From NCBI RefSeq assembly GCF_019931755.1, contig NZ_CP082918.1, forward strand, positions 1,840,001 to 1,904,000: a stretch of DNA of 64,000 nt, given 5' to 3'. The DNA comes from Sutcliffiella horikoshii (lineage in GTDB: Bacteria > Bacillota > Bacilli > Bacillales > Bacillaceae_I). Positions within the stretch are counted from its first letter, which is position 1; the number at the start of each line of letters is the position of its first letter. Both the position numbers and the translations under genes were made by a program. The notes under the pieces were generated by a model. It ran no database searches, had not been told where the DNA came from, and was given only the letters and a program-made list of their open reading frames with translations. Positions 17,642-27,421 of the stretch are shown here, one piece after another.

Positions 17642-18661
17642 ATGAGAATTGCCATTGATGCAATGGGTGGCGATCATGCACCAAAGTCTATTGTAGAAGG
17701 TGTCATGAAAGCTGTTGAGAAATATAATGATGTTACTTTTACCCTTGTTGGGGATGAAAATAAAATACGATCATACTTAACAGATGAAAAACAAATAACG
17801 ATTTTACATACAGAAGAGGTTATATCAGGAGATGAGGAACCGGTTCGGGCAGTACGCCGTAAAAAGAACGCCTCCATGGTCCTGATGGCCAAAGAAGTGA
17901 AAGAGGGACGAGCAGATGCCTGCATTTCAGCAGGTAACACTGGTGCATTGATGACAGCAGGGCTATTGATTGTAGGCCGCATTAAAGGAATTGAACGACC
18001 TGCGCTATCACCGACATTACCAACCGGTGACGGTAAAGGATTCGTCATGATGGATGTAGGTGCAAATGCAGATGCGAAACCAGAACATCTATTTCAATAT
18101 GCTCTCATGGGGTCCATCTATGCAGAAAAGGTTCGTGGTGTAGAAGCTCCTCGGGTAGGTTTACTGAATGTAGGAACAGAAGATAAAAAAGGAAACGAAC
18201 TGACCAAAGCTGCTTTTGAATACATCAAAGAATCCAATGCGGTCCATTTCATCGGAAATGTAGAGGCAAGGGACCTTTTAAATGGAGTAGCAGATGTTGT
18301 GGTGACAGACGGGTTTACCGGAAACATCACGCTAAAAGCAATTGAAGGAACAGCTCTTTCTGTTTTTGATATGTTAAAAGAGGCGCTGACAAGTGACTTG
18401 AAAAGTAAGCTTGCAGCTGCCGTGTTGAAACCAAAACTAAAAACAATCAAAAACAAAATGGATTACTCTGAATACGGCGGGGCGGCTTTATTTGGCCTGA
18501 AGGCACCAGTCGTCAAGGCTCATGGGTCTTCTGATGACAATGCTGTGTTCAATGCAATCCGTCAAACACGTGAAATGCTTGAAAAAGATATGGTTGGTAC
18601 CATTGCTCGCACCATTGAGAAAATGGAGTTTGTGACTACACAAGAGAACGGGGGAGAATAA
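17642..18661 (+). CDS. plsX: Phosphate acyltransferase PlsX
   Basis: Makes acyl-phosphate from acyl-ACP, the first committed step toward glycerol-3-phosphate acylation by PlsY. It starts [15 protein letters not shown], the family signature. The SAGNTGALM and VVTDGFTGN motifs are also typical. Three ATGs stand in tandem (17636, 17639, 17642). The third is best spaced from AGGCAGG and gives 339 residues. The stop codon shares its last base with the fabD start. Confidence 0.93.
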   Translation: MRIAIDAMGGDHAPKSIVEGVMKAVEKYNDVTFTLVGDENKIRSYLTDEKQITILHTEEVISGDEEPVRAVRRKKNASMVLMAKEVKEGRADACISAGNTGALMTAGLLIVGRIKGIERPALSPTLPTGDGKGFVMMDVGANADAKPEHLFQYALMGSIYAEKVRGVEAPRVGLLNVGTEDKKGNELTKAAFEYIKESNAVHFIGNVEARDLLNGVADVVVTDGFTGNITLKAIEGTALSVFDMLKEALTSDLKSKLAAAVLKPKLKTIKNKMDYSEYGGAALFGLKAPVVKAHGSSDDNAVFNAIRQTREMLEKDMVGTIARTIEKMEFVTTQENGGE

Positions 18662-19617
18662 TGGGGAAGGTTGCATTTGTTTTTCCAGGACAAGGTTCGC
18701 AAATAGTTGGGATGGCTCACGAATTAGCCAGTGAATATAAAGAAGTTCAAGCGGTGATTGATCAAGCAGACGAGAAATTAGGCTATAAACTTTCTTCCTT
18801 GATGTTTGAAGGGCCTCAAGAAGAACTTACACTGACATACAATGCCCAACCTGCGCTCCTGACTTCAAGTATTGCTATATTGCAACTGCTTAAACAAGCA
18901 GGCATTACTGCGGATTATACGGCTGGACATAGCCTTGGCGAATATTCTGCTCTTGTAGCGACAGACGCCATCAGCTTTGAAGATGCTGTCTATACTGTCC
19001 ATATGCGCGGAAAATACATGGAAGAAGCAGTTCCAGCTGGAGTTGGTTCCATGGCGGCAGTGCTTGGCCTTGAAGAAGGTTTATTAAAAGAAGCTTGTGA
19101 AGAGGCATCGGTGGAAGCCGGATCTGTGCAACTTGCAAACTTGAATTGTCCCGGTCAGATTGTCATATCAGGATCGGCACAAGGTGTGTCGCTGGCATCT
19201 GAAAAGGCGAAGGAAAAAGGTGCTAAAAGAGTGATCCCTCTCGTAGTTAGCGGGCCATTCCATTCCAGTTTGATGAAACCGGCAGCATCCAAGCTTGAAG
19301 ATACATTAGCATCCATTTCCATCAATGATTCAACTGTCCCTGTCATAGCAAATGTGGATGCGAATGAAATGAAAAGCGCTTCTGAAATCCCTGTGAAGCT
19401 AGTGGAGCAGCTATATTCTCCTGTTCGTTGGGAACAATCAGTAGAGAAGTTGATAGACCTTGGGGTCGATACGTTTATTGAAGTTGGGCCGGGTAAAGTA
19501 TTATCAGGGCTTATCAAAAAAGTGAATCGCAGAGCAACTACCATTCCAGTATACGATAAGGAAACGCTGCAAAAAGCGATAGATCACTTTAAAGGGGAGG
19601 AATCTACAAATGCTTAA
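18661..19617 (+). CDS. fabD: Malonyl-CoA:ACP transacylase
   Basis: Loads malonyl groups onto acyl carrier protein. The nucleophile motif [11 protein letters not shown] carries Ser91 and the catalytic His201 sits in [17 protein letters not shown] begins the protein and [15 protein letters not shown] is the ferredoxin-like subdomain signature. It is 318 residues. The start overlaps the plsX stop by one base, and fabG begins 8 bases before its stop, so translation of the three is coupled. Confidence 0.95.
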   Translation: MGKVAFVFPGQGSQIVGMAHELASEYKEVQAVIDQADEKLGYKLSSLMFEGPQEELTLTYNAQPALLTSSIAILQLLKQAGITADYTAGHSLGEYSALVATDAISFEDAVYTVHMRGKYMEEAVPAGVGSMAAVLGLEEGLLKEACEEASVEAGSVQLANLNCPGQIVISGSAQGVSLASEKAKEKGAKRVIPLVVSGPFHSSLMKPAASKLEDTLASISINDSTVPVIANVDANEMKSASEIPVKLVEQLYSPVRWEQSVEKLIDLGVDTFIEVGPGKVLSGLIKKVNRRATTIPVYDKETLQKAIDHFKGEESTNA

Positions 19618-20350
19618 AGGTAAAACAGCCGTTGTAACAGGGGCGTCCCGCGGAATTGGACGTGCCGTTGCACTTGAACTAGCAGAACAAGGTGCAAATG
19701 TAGTGGTTAACTATTCAGGAAGCGAAGCAAAAGCTTATGAAGTAGTGGAAGCTATTAAAGAAATGGGGAGCGAGGCTATCGCTGTACGTTGTAATGTCGG
19801 GAACATGGAAGACGTACAAGCTATGATGAAAGAAGCGCTCACTCAGTTCGGTACCATTGATATTCTTGTCAATAACGCCGGTATCACCCGCGATAACCTT
19901 CTAATGCGAATGAAGGAAGATGAGTGGGATGATGTAATCAACATCAACCTTAAAGGTGTATTTAATGCGACAAAAGCAGTTACACGTCAAATGATGAAAC
20001 AACGATCCGGAAGAATCATAAACATTGCGTCCATCGTCGGTGTGATGGGAAATGCAGGACAAGCAAACTATGTAGCGGCAAAAGCAGGTGTCATTGGCCT
20101 TACAAAATCAACGGCACGCGAATTAGCTTCCCGCCATATCACAGTCAATGCAATTGCCCCAGGATTCATCACAACGGATATGACGGATAAACTAACAGAA
20201 GATGTTAAAACGGAAATGCTCAAGCAGATCCCTCTAGCAAGATTTGGAGAAGCAAAAGACATTGCTTCTGTAGTATCTTTCCTAGCATCCGAAAAAAGTG
20301 CCTACATCACCGGCCAAACCCTCCACGTAGACGGCGGAATGGTGATGTAA
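19610..20350 (+). CDS. fabG: 3-oxoacyl-ACP reductase
   Basis: NADPH-dependent reduction of 3-oxoacyl-ACP in fatty acid elongation. It is a short-chain dehydrogenase: cofactor motif [10 protein letters not shown] near residue 10, NNAG, then the catalytic Ser, Tyr154 and Lys158 (in ANYVAAKAG). The C-terminal [15 protein letters not shown] is typical of FabG. It is 246 residues. It has a good AAAGGGGAGG before the ATG. A dyad repeat (R3) lies between it and acpP. Confidence 0.95.
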   Translation: MLKGKTAVVTGASRGIGRAVALELAEQGANVVVNYSGSEAKAYEVVEAIKEMGSEAIAVRCNVGNMEDVQAMMKEALTQFGTIDILVNNAGITRDNLLMRMKEDEWDDVININLKGVFNATKAVTRQMMKQRSGRIINIASIVGVMGNAGQANYVAAKAGVIGLTKSTARELASRHITVNAIAPGFITTDMTDKLTEDVKTEMLKQIPLARFGEAKDIASVVSFLASEKSAYITGQTLHVDGGMVM

Positions 20351-20366
20351 CGTAACAAGGATTTAC

Positions 20367-20497
20367 CCTGATGACTGGAGTGCAAGGTGTGAGACTCCAG
20401 CGGGGGAGTAACGGTTGGTTGAGACCCCGCAGGCGAAGCCGAGGAGGCTCAAGCACCGTCCCGCGGAAAGCGAACACCTGGAACGGAAGTCATCAGG
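20367..20497 (+). repeat. G+C-rich dyad element, copy R3 (plus orientation)
   Basis: A 131-bp solitary copy with a perfect 10-bp terminal inverted repeat, CCTGATGACT (20367-20376) and AGTCATCAGG (20488-20497). The inner arms AGGTGT (20385-20390) and ACACCT (20474-20479) also pair. The core is the same as in R2 and R5, but the arms differ while remaining complementary. It begins 17 bases after the fabG stop and separates acpP from the rest of the FapR operon. No clear T run follows, so it is not an ordinary terminator. Confidence 0.87.
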
Positions 20498-20517
20498 AGT
20501 GTGTATGCAATAAACAC

Positions 20518-20546
20518 TAGTTTTTTAAAGTTAAATTCACTATAAT
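20518..20546 (+). promoter_or_regulatory. Putative promoter of acpP
   Basis: A perfect TATAAT at 20541-20546. No good -35 is found at 17 bases (TAGTTT), so the -10 is the only firm part. It suggests that acpP can be transcribed separately from fabG. Confidence 0.4.
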
Positions 20547-20567
20547 ACTTGAGGGGAGGTGAAAGTT

Positions 20568-20801
20568 ATGGCAGATGTATTAGAGCGTGTAACAAAGATC
20601 ATTGTTGATCGTTTAGGTGTAGACGAGTCCGAGGTGAACCTTGACTCCAAATTCAAAGACGATTTGGGTGCTGACTCTCTTGATGTAGTTGAACTAGTAA
20701 TGGAACTTGAAGACGAGTTTGATATGGAAATTTCAGACGACGAAGCAGAAAACATTACAACAGTTGCCGATGCGGTAAACTACATAAAAGCAAACGCTTA
20801 A
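20568..20801 (+). CDS. acpP: Acyl carrier protein
   Basis: A small acidic protein that carries growing acyl chains on 4'-phosphopantetheine. The attachment motif [10 protein letters not shown] has the modified Ser37. It is 77 residues, the normal size. I chose the ATG at 20568 (MADVLERV), not an in-frame codon three residues earlier that lies inside the ribosome binding site GGGGAGGTG. It has its own -10 box and a clear terminator, so the gene can be a strong separate unit, in keeping with the abundance of ACP. Confidence 0.97.
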   Translation: MADVLERVTKIIVDRLGVDESEVNLDSKFKDDLGADSLDVVELVMELEDEFDMEISDDEAENITTVADAVNYIKANA

Positions 20802-20813
20802 TCTTTCTTGATT

Positions 20814-20838
20814 GTCCCACTAAGGTGGGACTTTTTGT
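20814..20838 (+). terminator. Terminator after acpP
   Basis: A perfect 7-bp stem, GTCCCAC (20814-20820) and GTGGGAC (20825-20831), a 4-base loop and five T. Confidence 0.85.
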
Positions 20839-20931
20839 TTTTATGGGCATAATAAACCTTGAAATTCAGGATAAAAATACCTTTTAGCGATAAAAGATTC
20901 CGGAATATACATAATTTCAAGCAAGTTGCTA

Positions 20932-20960
20932 TTTGTATCCTCTAAATAATTTGTTAAAAT
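20932..20960 (+). promoter_or_regulatory. Putative promoter of rnc
   Basis: TTTGTA (20932-20937), a 17-base spacer and TAAAAT (20955-20960), 85 bases before the rnc start. The -10 is good and the -35 weak. Confidence 0.4.
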
Positions 20961-21045
20961 AGTAATGTTATACAACTTTCATCATCAAAAAAGAAGAACG
21001 TTGCCATCTTAGTGAAAGAAGATTGTATGTTGGAGGCTCCTTTAC

Positions 21046-21789
21046 ATGACCAGAAACAGAAGTAGAATAAATGAAATGAAAAACGAAGCGACAAAAAAGA
21101 ACTTTGTTATGCTTCAAGAAAAACTAGGAGTTAAGTTTCATAATGAGAAACTTTTATATCAAGCTTTCACCCATTCATCCTATGTGAATGAGCATCGCAG
21201 AAAGCCTTACGAGGACAATGAGCGTTTGGAATTTTTGGGTGACGCTGTTTTAGAGTTGACCATTTCTCAATTTTTATATAAAAAATATCCAATGATGAGT
21301 GAAGGTCAATTAACAAAACTAAGAGCGTCTATTGTATGTGAACCTTCTTTGGTTTCATTCGCCAATGATCTTTCGTTCGGACAATATGTACTGCTTGGTA
21401 AAGGAGAAGAAATAACAGGCGGAAGAGCAAGACCAGCATTGCTTGCCGATGTTTTTGAGGCATTTATCGGCGCATTGTATCTGGACCTTGGCCTGGAGAC
21501 TGTTTTCGAGTTCCTTGAAAAGTATGTGTATCCAAAAATTAATGAAGGTGCTTTTTCTCATGTGATGGATTTCAAAAGTCAGCTGCAAGAGATGATACAA
21601 CGAAACGCACTAGGAGTAATTGAGTATGAAGTGCTAGAAGAAAAAGGACCGGCCCACAACCGTGAGTTTGTGTCTAAGGTCTCTTTGAATAAAGAAGAGA
21701 TGGGGATTGGAGTCGGCCGTTCCAAAAAAGAAGCAGAACAACATGCCGCTCAGTTTGCTCTCCAGAAACTAAAAAAAGTCAGAAAATGA
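21046..21789 (+). CDS. rnc: Ribonuclease III
   Basis: Cuts double-stranded RNA during rRNA and mRNA processing. The catalytic domain holds the signature [14 protein letters not shown] with the metal-binding acidic residues and ends with the [13 protein letters not shown] helix. The C-terminal double-stranded RNA-binding domain begins near residue 175 ([12 protein letters not shown]) and includes [16 protein letters not shown]. It is 247 residues. The ATG at 21046 has TTGGAGG 9 bases upstream. The order rnc-smc-ftsY is as in B. subtilis. Confidence 0.95.
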   Translation: MTRNRSRINEMKNEATKKNFVMLQEKLGVKFHNEKLLYQAFTHSSYVNEHRRKPYEDNERLEFLGDAVLELTISQFLYKKYPMMSEGQLTKLRASIVCEPSLVSFANDLSFGQYVLLGKGEEITGGRARPALLADVFEAFIGALYLDLGLETVFEFLEKYVYPKINEGAFSHVMDFKSQLQEMIQRNALGVIEYEVLEEKGPAHNREFVSKVSLNKEEMGIGVGRSKKEAEQHAAQFALQKLKKVRK

Positions 21790-21888
21790 AGGTAGGCGAT
21801 TCTCTGGTGTCTCAATATACCTTGAAGGATCGCTTACTTTTCTGTTACATAAGGCCCTAATGTTAAGAAACTAAACGAGGTGAGGAAT

Positions 21889-24800
21889 ATGTACCTCAAA
21901 CGATTGGAAGTAGTAGGATTTAAGTCGTTTGCTGAAAAAATATCCGTTGATTTCGTACCAGGTGTAACAGCCGTTGTAGGTCCGAATGGAAGCGGAAAAA
22001 GTAATATTATCGATGCCATCAGATGGGTGCTGGGGGAACAATCAGCCAAATCCCTACGCGGTTCCAAAATGGAAGATATCATTTTTGCCGGCAGTGATAG
22101 CAGAAGAGCATTAAATATGGCAGAGGTTACACTTACCCTTGATAACAGTAATCGCATCTTGCCGATTGATTATATGGAAGTGAGCGTTACAAGAAGGGCG
22201 CTAAGATCCGGTGACAGTGAATTCCTGATAAATAAACAAACTTGCAGATTAAAAGACATTGTAGACCTTTTCATGGATTCCGGTCTTGGAAAGGAAGCCT
22301 TTTCCATCATCAGTCAAGGAAAAGTGGAAGAAATACTGAGCAGTAAATCAGAAGAGCGTCGAAGTATATTTGAAGAAGCGGCTGGCGTGCTTAAATACAA
22401 ATCCAGAAAAAAGAAAGCGGAAAGTAAACTTATGGATACCCAAGAGAATCTTAACCGGGTATCAGATATTTTACACGAGCTGGAAGGGCAAGTGGAGCCG
22501 TTAAAAATACAAGCATCCATTGCCAAAGATTATCTGGAGAAAAAAGAAGAGCTTGAACAAATAGAAGTAGGCGTGACGGTGCACGAAATAGAAGAGCTTC
22601 ATCAAAAATGGGAACAAAATTCTCTGGAAGTAAAAAACAGCACCGAAAAAGAGCTTGTCCTATCATCTGAATTGAGCCAAAAAGAAGCGACACTTGAAAA
22701 GTATAAGGACCAAGTGGCTGCTTTGGATGAATCCATTGATTCCTTGCAACAAGCCCTTTTAGTGGCGAGTTCAGAACTGGAGAAACTTGAAGGTAGAAAA
22801 GAAGTTCTGAAGGAACGTAAAAAGAACGCTACGACAAACCGTGCCCAATTAGAAAGTTCCTCGGTGGAGCTTGCTGAATTTATTGATGTTCAAAAGAAAA
22901 GATTGGAAAGCGAAAAACACCTTTTGGATACCCTTCGTCAAGAATTGGTATTAACAGAGCAGCAACTCAAGGAAAAACAGGTGATAAATGAACAGTTTGA
23001 CCAAAATATCGAAGGTAAAATTGATGCCTTAAAAAGTGACTATATTGAACTTCTAAACAAACAGGCATCCATTCGCAACGAAATTTCTTATCTGGAGCAA
23101 CAAGAAAAGCAAGAAGGCATGAAAGTAACCCGTCTGGATGAGGGGAACAGGAAATATGTCGATCTTAGGGCTAATACGCATCAAAAGAAAGAAAAAGTTC
23201 TAACTGACCATAAACAGGTACAGGAAGAGTTGAATCAAACTGTTGACCACTACAGAGCAGAGCAAACTAATCTGGAACAATTTAAACAGTCCTACCAGAA
23301 AAAAGAAACAACCTTGTATCAAGCATACCAATTCTTACAGCAAACACGTGCGCGAAAAGAAATGCTTGAAACCATGCAGGGGGATTTTACAGGATTCTTT
23401 CAAGGTGTTAAAGAAATTCTGAAAGCCAGGGATGAAAATAGGCTTACTGGAATTAAAGGGGCTGTTGCAGAACTCATCCAAGTAAATCAGGATGTGGAGA
23501 CGGCAATCGAGATTGCCCTAGGAAGTGCGACCCAGCATATTGTTGTGGATAATGAGCAAAATGCGAGAAACTCCATCCAATATCTGAAAAAGAACGGGTT
23601 TGGCCGCGCGACGTTCCTGCCAATGACGGTCATGAAACCTAGGACATTATCAGACTATCAAGTGAATCAGATCAGTCAACATGAAGCTTTTGTAGGAATT
23701 GCCGCTTCTCTTGTGGAATACGACCAAGCTTATGAAAATATCGTCAATAACCTTTTGGGCACAATTGTCATTGCAAAAGACCTAAAAGGAGCCAATGCTT
23801 TGGCAGGAATCCTTCAGCACCGTTACCGCATCGTGACATTAGAAGGGGATGTAGTAAACCCCGGTGGTTCCATGACAGGCGGAGCCGTTAAACAAAAATC
23901 TAATTCTCTCTTAAGTCGAGGGCGTGAACTTGATTCTATTTCAGCTAAACTAGAAGAGATGGAAAATAAGACGGCCCTGCTTGAAGACCAGGTCAAGACA
24001 CTTAAGAAGAAAATAGAAGAGAAAGAGTCTCAAGTTATAGAATTAAAGGGAACCGGTGAGGAACTAAGGTATAAGGAACAGCAGGTTGCAAGCCTTCTTC
24101 GGGAAGTGGAACTTGAAGAGAAAAATGTCAATGAACATTTGAGTTTATATGACTATGAAAAGCAACAGCTCACCATTTCCATGCAGGATGCTGTCAACAA
24201 AAAAGCAAAGCTGGATGCTGAGCTGAAGACGGTGGGAATGCAGGTTGCCGCTTTAGACAAAGAGATTGCGGAGCTCAATTCCTTAAGGTTGGAGCAACAT
24301 GCAAACAAAGAGACCGTACAGAATGAACTGACACAACTTAAAGTTGATTATGCGAGTAAAAAAGAAAAGCTTACTAATCAATCAGAAAAAGTGGATACTA
24401 TTGAAACAGACCTTGAACAAGCCACCGAAAGATTGACCGACATTAAAGAAGACCTATCTCTTTTACAAAGTGAAATGAATGATAATTCTTCAGGCGAACA
24501 AAAATTGGAAGTGGCTGCGGCTGAAAAGTTGCAAGATAAAAATACCACTATGAAGCTAATAGCAGAACGTCGTGCAGAAAGGCTTTCTTACCACGAAAAG
24601 GTGGAACAAGAAGAGCTTGAACTGAAAGACCTAAAAAGACAGTATAAACAACTTACTGAAGTTCTGAAGGCGGAAGAAGTGAAAATGAACCGTCTGGATG
24701 TGGAATTAGATAATAGACTTCACCATTTAAGGGAAGAGTATATGCTGTCCTTTGAAGCGGCAAAAGCAGATTATCCACTTGAGATGGAGATAGAAGAAGC

Positions 24801-25455
24801 GCGTAAGAAGTTGAAGCTGATCAAGCTTGCCATCGAGGAACTTGGCACAGTCAATATCGCTGCAATTGAGGAATATGATCGTGTAAGCGAGCGATACACA
24901 TTCCTGAAGGAACAAAAGGACGATCTTCAAGAAGCAAAAGACACCTTGTTCCAAGTTATCGGTGAGATGGATGAGGAAATGAAAAAGCGCTTTGAAACAA
25001 CCTTCACGAATATCCGTGCACATTTTCACGATGTGTTCCGCTCTTTATTTGGAGGGGGAAGGGCAGATCTTGTGTTAACAGATCCGTCAGACATGCTGAA
25101 TACGGGCGTAGATATTGTGGCACAACCGCCTGGTAAAAAACTGCAGAATCTCGGCCTTTTATCAGGAGGAGAAAGAGCGTTAACGGCAATAGCCCTGCTG
25201 TTCTCCATACTTAAGGTAAGACCTGTTCCGTTCTGCATCCTCGATGAAGTAGAAGCGGCGCTTGATGAAGCAAACGTCCACCGTTTTGCCCAATATTTAA
25301 AACAGTTCAGTGAAGAAACCCAATTCATTGTCATCACCCACCGTAAGGGAACGATGGAATTCAGTGATGTCCTCTACGGGGTTACGATGCAAGAATCCGG
25401 CGTCTCTAAATTGGTCTCTGTCCGGTTAGAAGAATCCAAAGAACTTGTTAAATAG
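21889..25455 (+). CDS. smc: Chromosome condensation protein SMC
   Basis: The ATPase of the SMC-ScpAB complex that organises and resolves sister chromosomes. The N-terminal head has Walker A GPNGSGKSNI (31-40). Long coiled coils flank a hinge at about 500-690, which contains GGSMTGGA at its end. The C-terminal head holds the ABC signature LSGGERALTAI near residue 1091 and Walker B CILDEVEAALDE. It is 1188 residues, the usual size. I chose the ATG at 21889 over a GTG three codons upstream because it fits AGGTGAGG. ftsY follows after 19 bases. Confidence 0.96.
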   Translation: MYLKRLEVVGFKSFAEKISVDFVPGVTAVVGPNGSGKSNIIDAIRWVLGEQSAKSLRGSKMEDIIFAGSDSRRALNMAEVTLTLDNSNRILPIDYMEVSVTRRALRSGDSEFLINKQTCRLKDIVDLFMDSGLGKEAFSIISQGKVEEILSSKSEERRSIFEEAAGVLKYKSRKKKAESKLMDTQENLNRVSDILHELEGQVEPLKIQASIAKDYLEKKEELEQIEVGVTVHEIEELHQKWEQNSLEVKNSTEKELVLSSELSQKEATLEKYKDQVAALDESIDSLQQALLVASSELEKLEGRKEVLKERKKNATTNRAQLESSSVELAEFIDVQKKRLESEKHLLDTLRQELVLTEQQLKEKQVINEQFDQNIEGKIDALKSDYIELLNKQASIRNEISYLEQQEKQEGMKVTRLDEGNRKYVDLRANTHQKKEKVLTDHKQVQEELNQTVDHYRAEQTNLEQFKQSYQKKETTLYQAYQFLQQTRARKEMLETMQGDFTGFFQGVKEILKARDENRLTGIKGAVAELIQVNQDVETAIEIALGSATQHIVVDNEQNARNSIQYLKKNGFGRATFLPMTVMKPRTLSDYQVNQISQHEAFVGIAASLVEYDQAYENIVNNLLGTIVIAKDLKGANALAGILQHRYRIVTLEGDVVNPGGSMTGGAVKQKSNSLLSRGRELDSISAKLEEMENKTALLEDQVKTLKKKIEEKESQVIELKGTGEELRYKEQQVASLLREVELEEKNVNEHLSLYDYEKQQLTISMQDAVNKKAKLDAELKTVGMQVAALDKEIAELNSLRLEQHANKETVQNELTQLKVDYASKKEKLTNQSEKVDTIETDLEQATERLTDIKEDLSLLQSEMNDNSSGEQKLEVAAAEKLQDKNTTMKLIAERRAERLSYHEKVEQEELELKDLKRQYKQLTEVLKAEEVKMNRLDVELDNRLHHLREEYMLSFEAAKADYPLEMEIEEARKKLKLIKLAIEELGTVNIAAIEEYDRVSERYTFLKEQKDDLQEAKDTLFQVIGEMDEEMKKRFETTFTNIRAHFHDVFRSLFGGGRADLVLTDPSDMLNTGVDIVAQPPGKKLQNLGLLSGGERALTAIALLFSILKVRPVPFCILDEVEAALDEANVHRFAQYLKQFSEETQFIVITHRKGTMEFSDVLYGVTMQESGVSKLVSVRLEESKELVK

Positions 25456-25474
25456 AGAGGAAGAGAATGAGAAA

Positions 25475-26473
25475 ATGAGTTTCTTTAAAAAATTAAAAGA
25501 AAAGCTTACCACCCAAACAGATTCCGTAACGGAAAAATTCAGAGAAGGATTAACGAAAACTCGTGATTCCTTCTCTGGCAAAGTTAATGATCTTGTCGCT
25601 CGCTATCGCAAAGTCGATGAAGATTTCTTCGAAGAATTGGAGGAAATCTTAATCGGGGCGGATGTTGGCGTTAACACCGTGATGGAATTGATTGACGAGC
25701 TTAGAATGGAAGTAAAACGACGCAACATCCAAGATCCGCGCGAGGTTCAAAGTGTCATTTCTGAAAAGTTAGTGGAGATCTATCAATCCGGAGATGACGT
25801 GTCCCCGACCATCAATTTTCAACAAGACGGCTTAACGGTTGTTCTGGTTGTGGGTGTAAACGGAGTAGGGAAAACAACTTCTATAGGAAAAATAGCTAAG
25901 AAATTGAAGCAAGAGGGGAAGAGTGTTCTTCTTGCAGCAGGAGATACATTCCGTGCCGGTGCTATCGAGCAGCTTGAAGTATGGGGCGAGCGTGTAGGAG
26001 TGGATGTGATCAAGCAATCAGCGGGTTCAGATCCTGCAGCTGTTATGTATGATGCCCTTCAATCAGCTAAAGCTCGTAAAGTTGACGTACTTCTTTGTGA
26101 TACAGCTGGTCGACTTCAAAACAAGGTTAATTTAATGAAGGAACTTGAAAAGGTGAAGCGTGTCATTGAGCGTGAGGTTCCAGGTGCACCGCATGAAGTC
26201 CTGCTTGTATTAGATGCAACGACTGGCCAGAATGCATTAAGCCAGGCGAAGATCTTTTCTGAAGCAACGAATGTCACGGGAATCGTTTTGACAAAGCTTG
26301 ACGGCACCGCAAAAGGCGGAATCGTTTTGGCTATCCGAAATGAAATGAAGATTCCGGTCAAGTTTGTTGGTTTAGGAGAAAAAGCAGAAGACTTACAGGA
26401 ATTTAATGCCGAGCAATATGTGTACGGATTATTTGCAGATATGATGGAAAAAGAAGAAGCACAAGAAAGCTAA
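25475..26473 (+). CDS. ftsY: Signal recognition particle receptor FtsY
   Basis: A GTPase that docks the SRP-ribosome complex at the membrane. The short N-terminal region is basic and amphipathic (MSFFKKLKEKL), without the long acidic domain of E. coli FtsY. The NG domain shows GVNGVGKTTSIGK, DTAGRLQNK and TKLDGTAKGG. It is 332 residues. The ATG at 25475 is preferred although its ribosome binding site (GAGAGGAAG) lies rather far upstream. A terminator and a composite repeat follow, so ylxM-ffh is a separate unit. Confidence 0.95.
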   Translation: MSFFKKLKEKLTTQTDSVTEKFREGLTKTRDSFSGKVNDLVARYRKVDEDFFEELEEILIGADVGVNTVMELIDELRMEVKRRNIQDPREVQSVISEKLVEIYQSGDDVSPTINFQQDGLTVVLVVGVNGVGKTTSIGKIAKKLKQEGKSVLLAAGDTFRAGAIEQLEVWGERVGVDVIKQSAGSDPAAVMYDALQSAKARKVDVLLCDTAGRLQNKVNLMKELEKVKRVIEREVPGAPHEVLLVLDATTGQNALSQAKIFSEATNVTGIVLTKLDGTAKGGIVLAIRNEMKIPVKFVGLGEKAEDLQEFNAEQYVYGLFADMMEKEEAQES

Positions 26474-26491
26474 AAAACGATATTACCTTTG

Positions 26492-26525
26492 GTCGCCCCT
26501 CTATCTTAAAGGGCGGCTTTTTTTA
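26492..26525 (+). terminator. Terminator after ftsY
   Basis: GTCGCCC (26492-26498) pairs with GGGCGGC (26511-26517), with one G-T pair, followed by seven T. Confidence 0.8.
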
Positions 26526-26549
26526 ATAGTTAAGAAAGTATGTGAAACT

Positions 26550-26682
26550 GTTGATTTCCGTTCCAGGCGCTTCGCTTGCCTGCGGGCGGTGCGTGTCCGT
26601 GAGCCTCCTCATGCTTCGCCTTCCGGGGTCTCACCTGTCCCTTCCTCCTGCGGGCGTCTGCGCGCCTTCCACTCCAATCAAC
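26550..26682 (-). repeat. G+C-rich dyad element, copy R4 (minus orientation)
   Basis: A 133-bp copy closely related to R1, with the same ends (GTTGATT and AATCAAC) and the same AGGCGC/GCGCCT arms. It carries a small insertion relative to R1 near 26590-26600. It faces R5 across 86 bases. The spacer resembles the R1-R2 spacer (shared GGTTAATGAAA and TCTAA stretches), so the composite was copied as one piece. Confidence 0.85.
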
Positions 26683-26768
26683 AAGAGACTTCGCTTAACT
26701 AAGGTTAATGAAAAACTATCTAATAGAGTTATCAGAAAGAGCATCAATGTTTCTTAACTTAATTTCTA

Positions 26769-26895
26769 GCTGTGGATTGGAGCAAATGGCGGAGACTCCA
26801 GCGGGGGAGTAACGGTAGCTTGAGACCCCACTACGAAGTGAGGAGGCTCCAGCACCGTCCCGCGGAAAGCGAAGCCATTTGCGGAAAGGAACAGC
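26769..26895 (+). repeat. G+C-rich dyad element, copy R5 (plus orientation)
   Basis: A 127-bp copy almost identical to R2, including the perfect GCAAATGGC/GCCATTTGC arms. A few substitutions fall in the core (for example GACCCCACTACGAAG where R2 has GACCCCGCAACGAAG). Confidence 0.85.
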
Positions 26896-26996
26896 GGAGG
26901 TCAACCAACCAACTGAAGTTTAAAAGTATAAAAGAACCTAAGGTTTTTTACCTTATTTTTCATATCCTCGCTTTTTTATCAGGTCAAGAAAAAAAC

Positions 26997-27025
26997 TTGA
27001 CATTCCACATCTCAACCTGTAAACT
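26997..27025 (+). promoter_or_regulatory. SigA promoter of ylxM-ffh
   Basis: A perfect TTGACA (26997-27002), a 17-base spacer and TAAACT (27020-27025), 46 bases before the ylxM start. Confidence 0.65.
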
Positions 27026-27070
27026 AAGCTATTGTAAAGGCATTTCACTTAACAAGGGAGAGTGAAGAGG

Positions 27071-27409
27071 ATGCTTGAAAAAACAACGAGAATGAACTAT
27101 CTTTATGATTTCTATCAGTCGTTGTTAACACCAAAGCAACGAAGCTATATGTCTTTGTATTACTTAGATGATCACTCCCTTGGTGAGATAGCAGAGGAAT
27201 ATAACATAAGTCGTCAAGCAGTGTATGATAACATAAAACGTACAGAACAGATGCTTGAGCAATATGAAGAAAAGCTTTTGTTATTTCAAAAGTTTCAAGA
27301 GCGGCAGTCGCTTTTGCAGCAGATGAAGGATGAAGTCGAAAAAGCGGAAGCTCCGTTAAACGGCAAGTCTCTTTTAGCGCTGATCGAGTCGCTTGAGAAA
27401 TTAGATTAG
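27071..27409 (+). CDS. ylxM: SRP-associated helix-turn-helix protein YlxM
   Basis: A small helical protein encoded beside ffh. In streptococci YlxM binds SRP components and stimulates Ffh GTPase activity. A sigma-70 region 4-like helix-turn-helix lies at about residues 35-60 ([20 protein letters not shown]), followed by a coiled coil. It is 112 residues from the ATG at 27071. An in-frame GTG at 27062 is less well spaced from GGGAG. ffh begins 12 bases after the stop, so the pair is co-expressed. Confidence 0.9.
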   Translation: MLEKTTRMNYLYDFYQSLLTPKQRSYMSLYYLDDHSLGEIAEEYNISRQAVYDNIKRTEQMLEQYEEKLLLFQKFQERQSLLQQMKDEVEKAEAPLNGKSLLALIESLEKLD

Positions 27410-27421
27410 GGGGCGGCATAC

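Noticed and set aside
21791..21845. Stem-loop between rnc and smc as a terminator
   Set aside because: GTAGGCGATT and GATCGCTTAC can pair only with G-T pairs over a large loop, and the T run is short; I could not support a terminator.
16569..26895. Repeats as a CRISPR array
   Set aside because: The copies are 125-133 bp, kilobases apart or paired face to face, with no regular short repeat-spacer pattern and no cas genes.
26542..26904. Open frames through repeats R4-R5
   Set aside because: Same cause as at the R1-R2 block; sequences differ from copy to copy by frame shifts.
26930..26955. AACC/GGTT with T run before the ylxM promoter as a terminator
   Set aside because: The stem is only 4 bp; not convincing.
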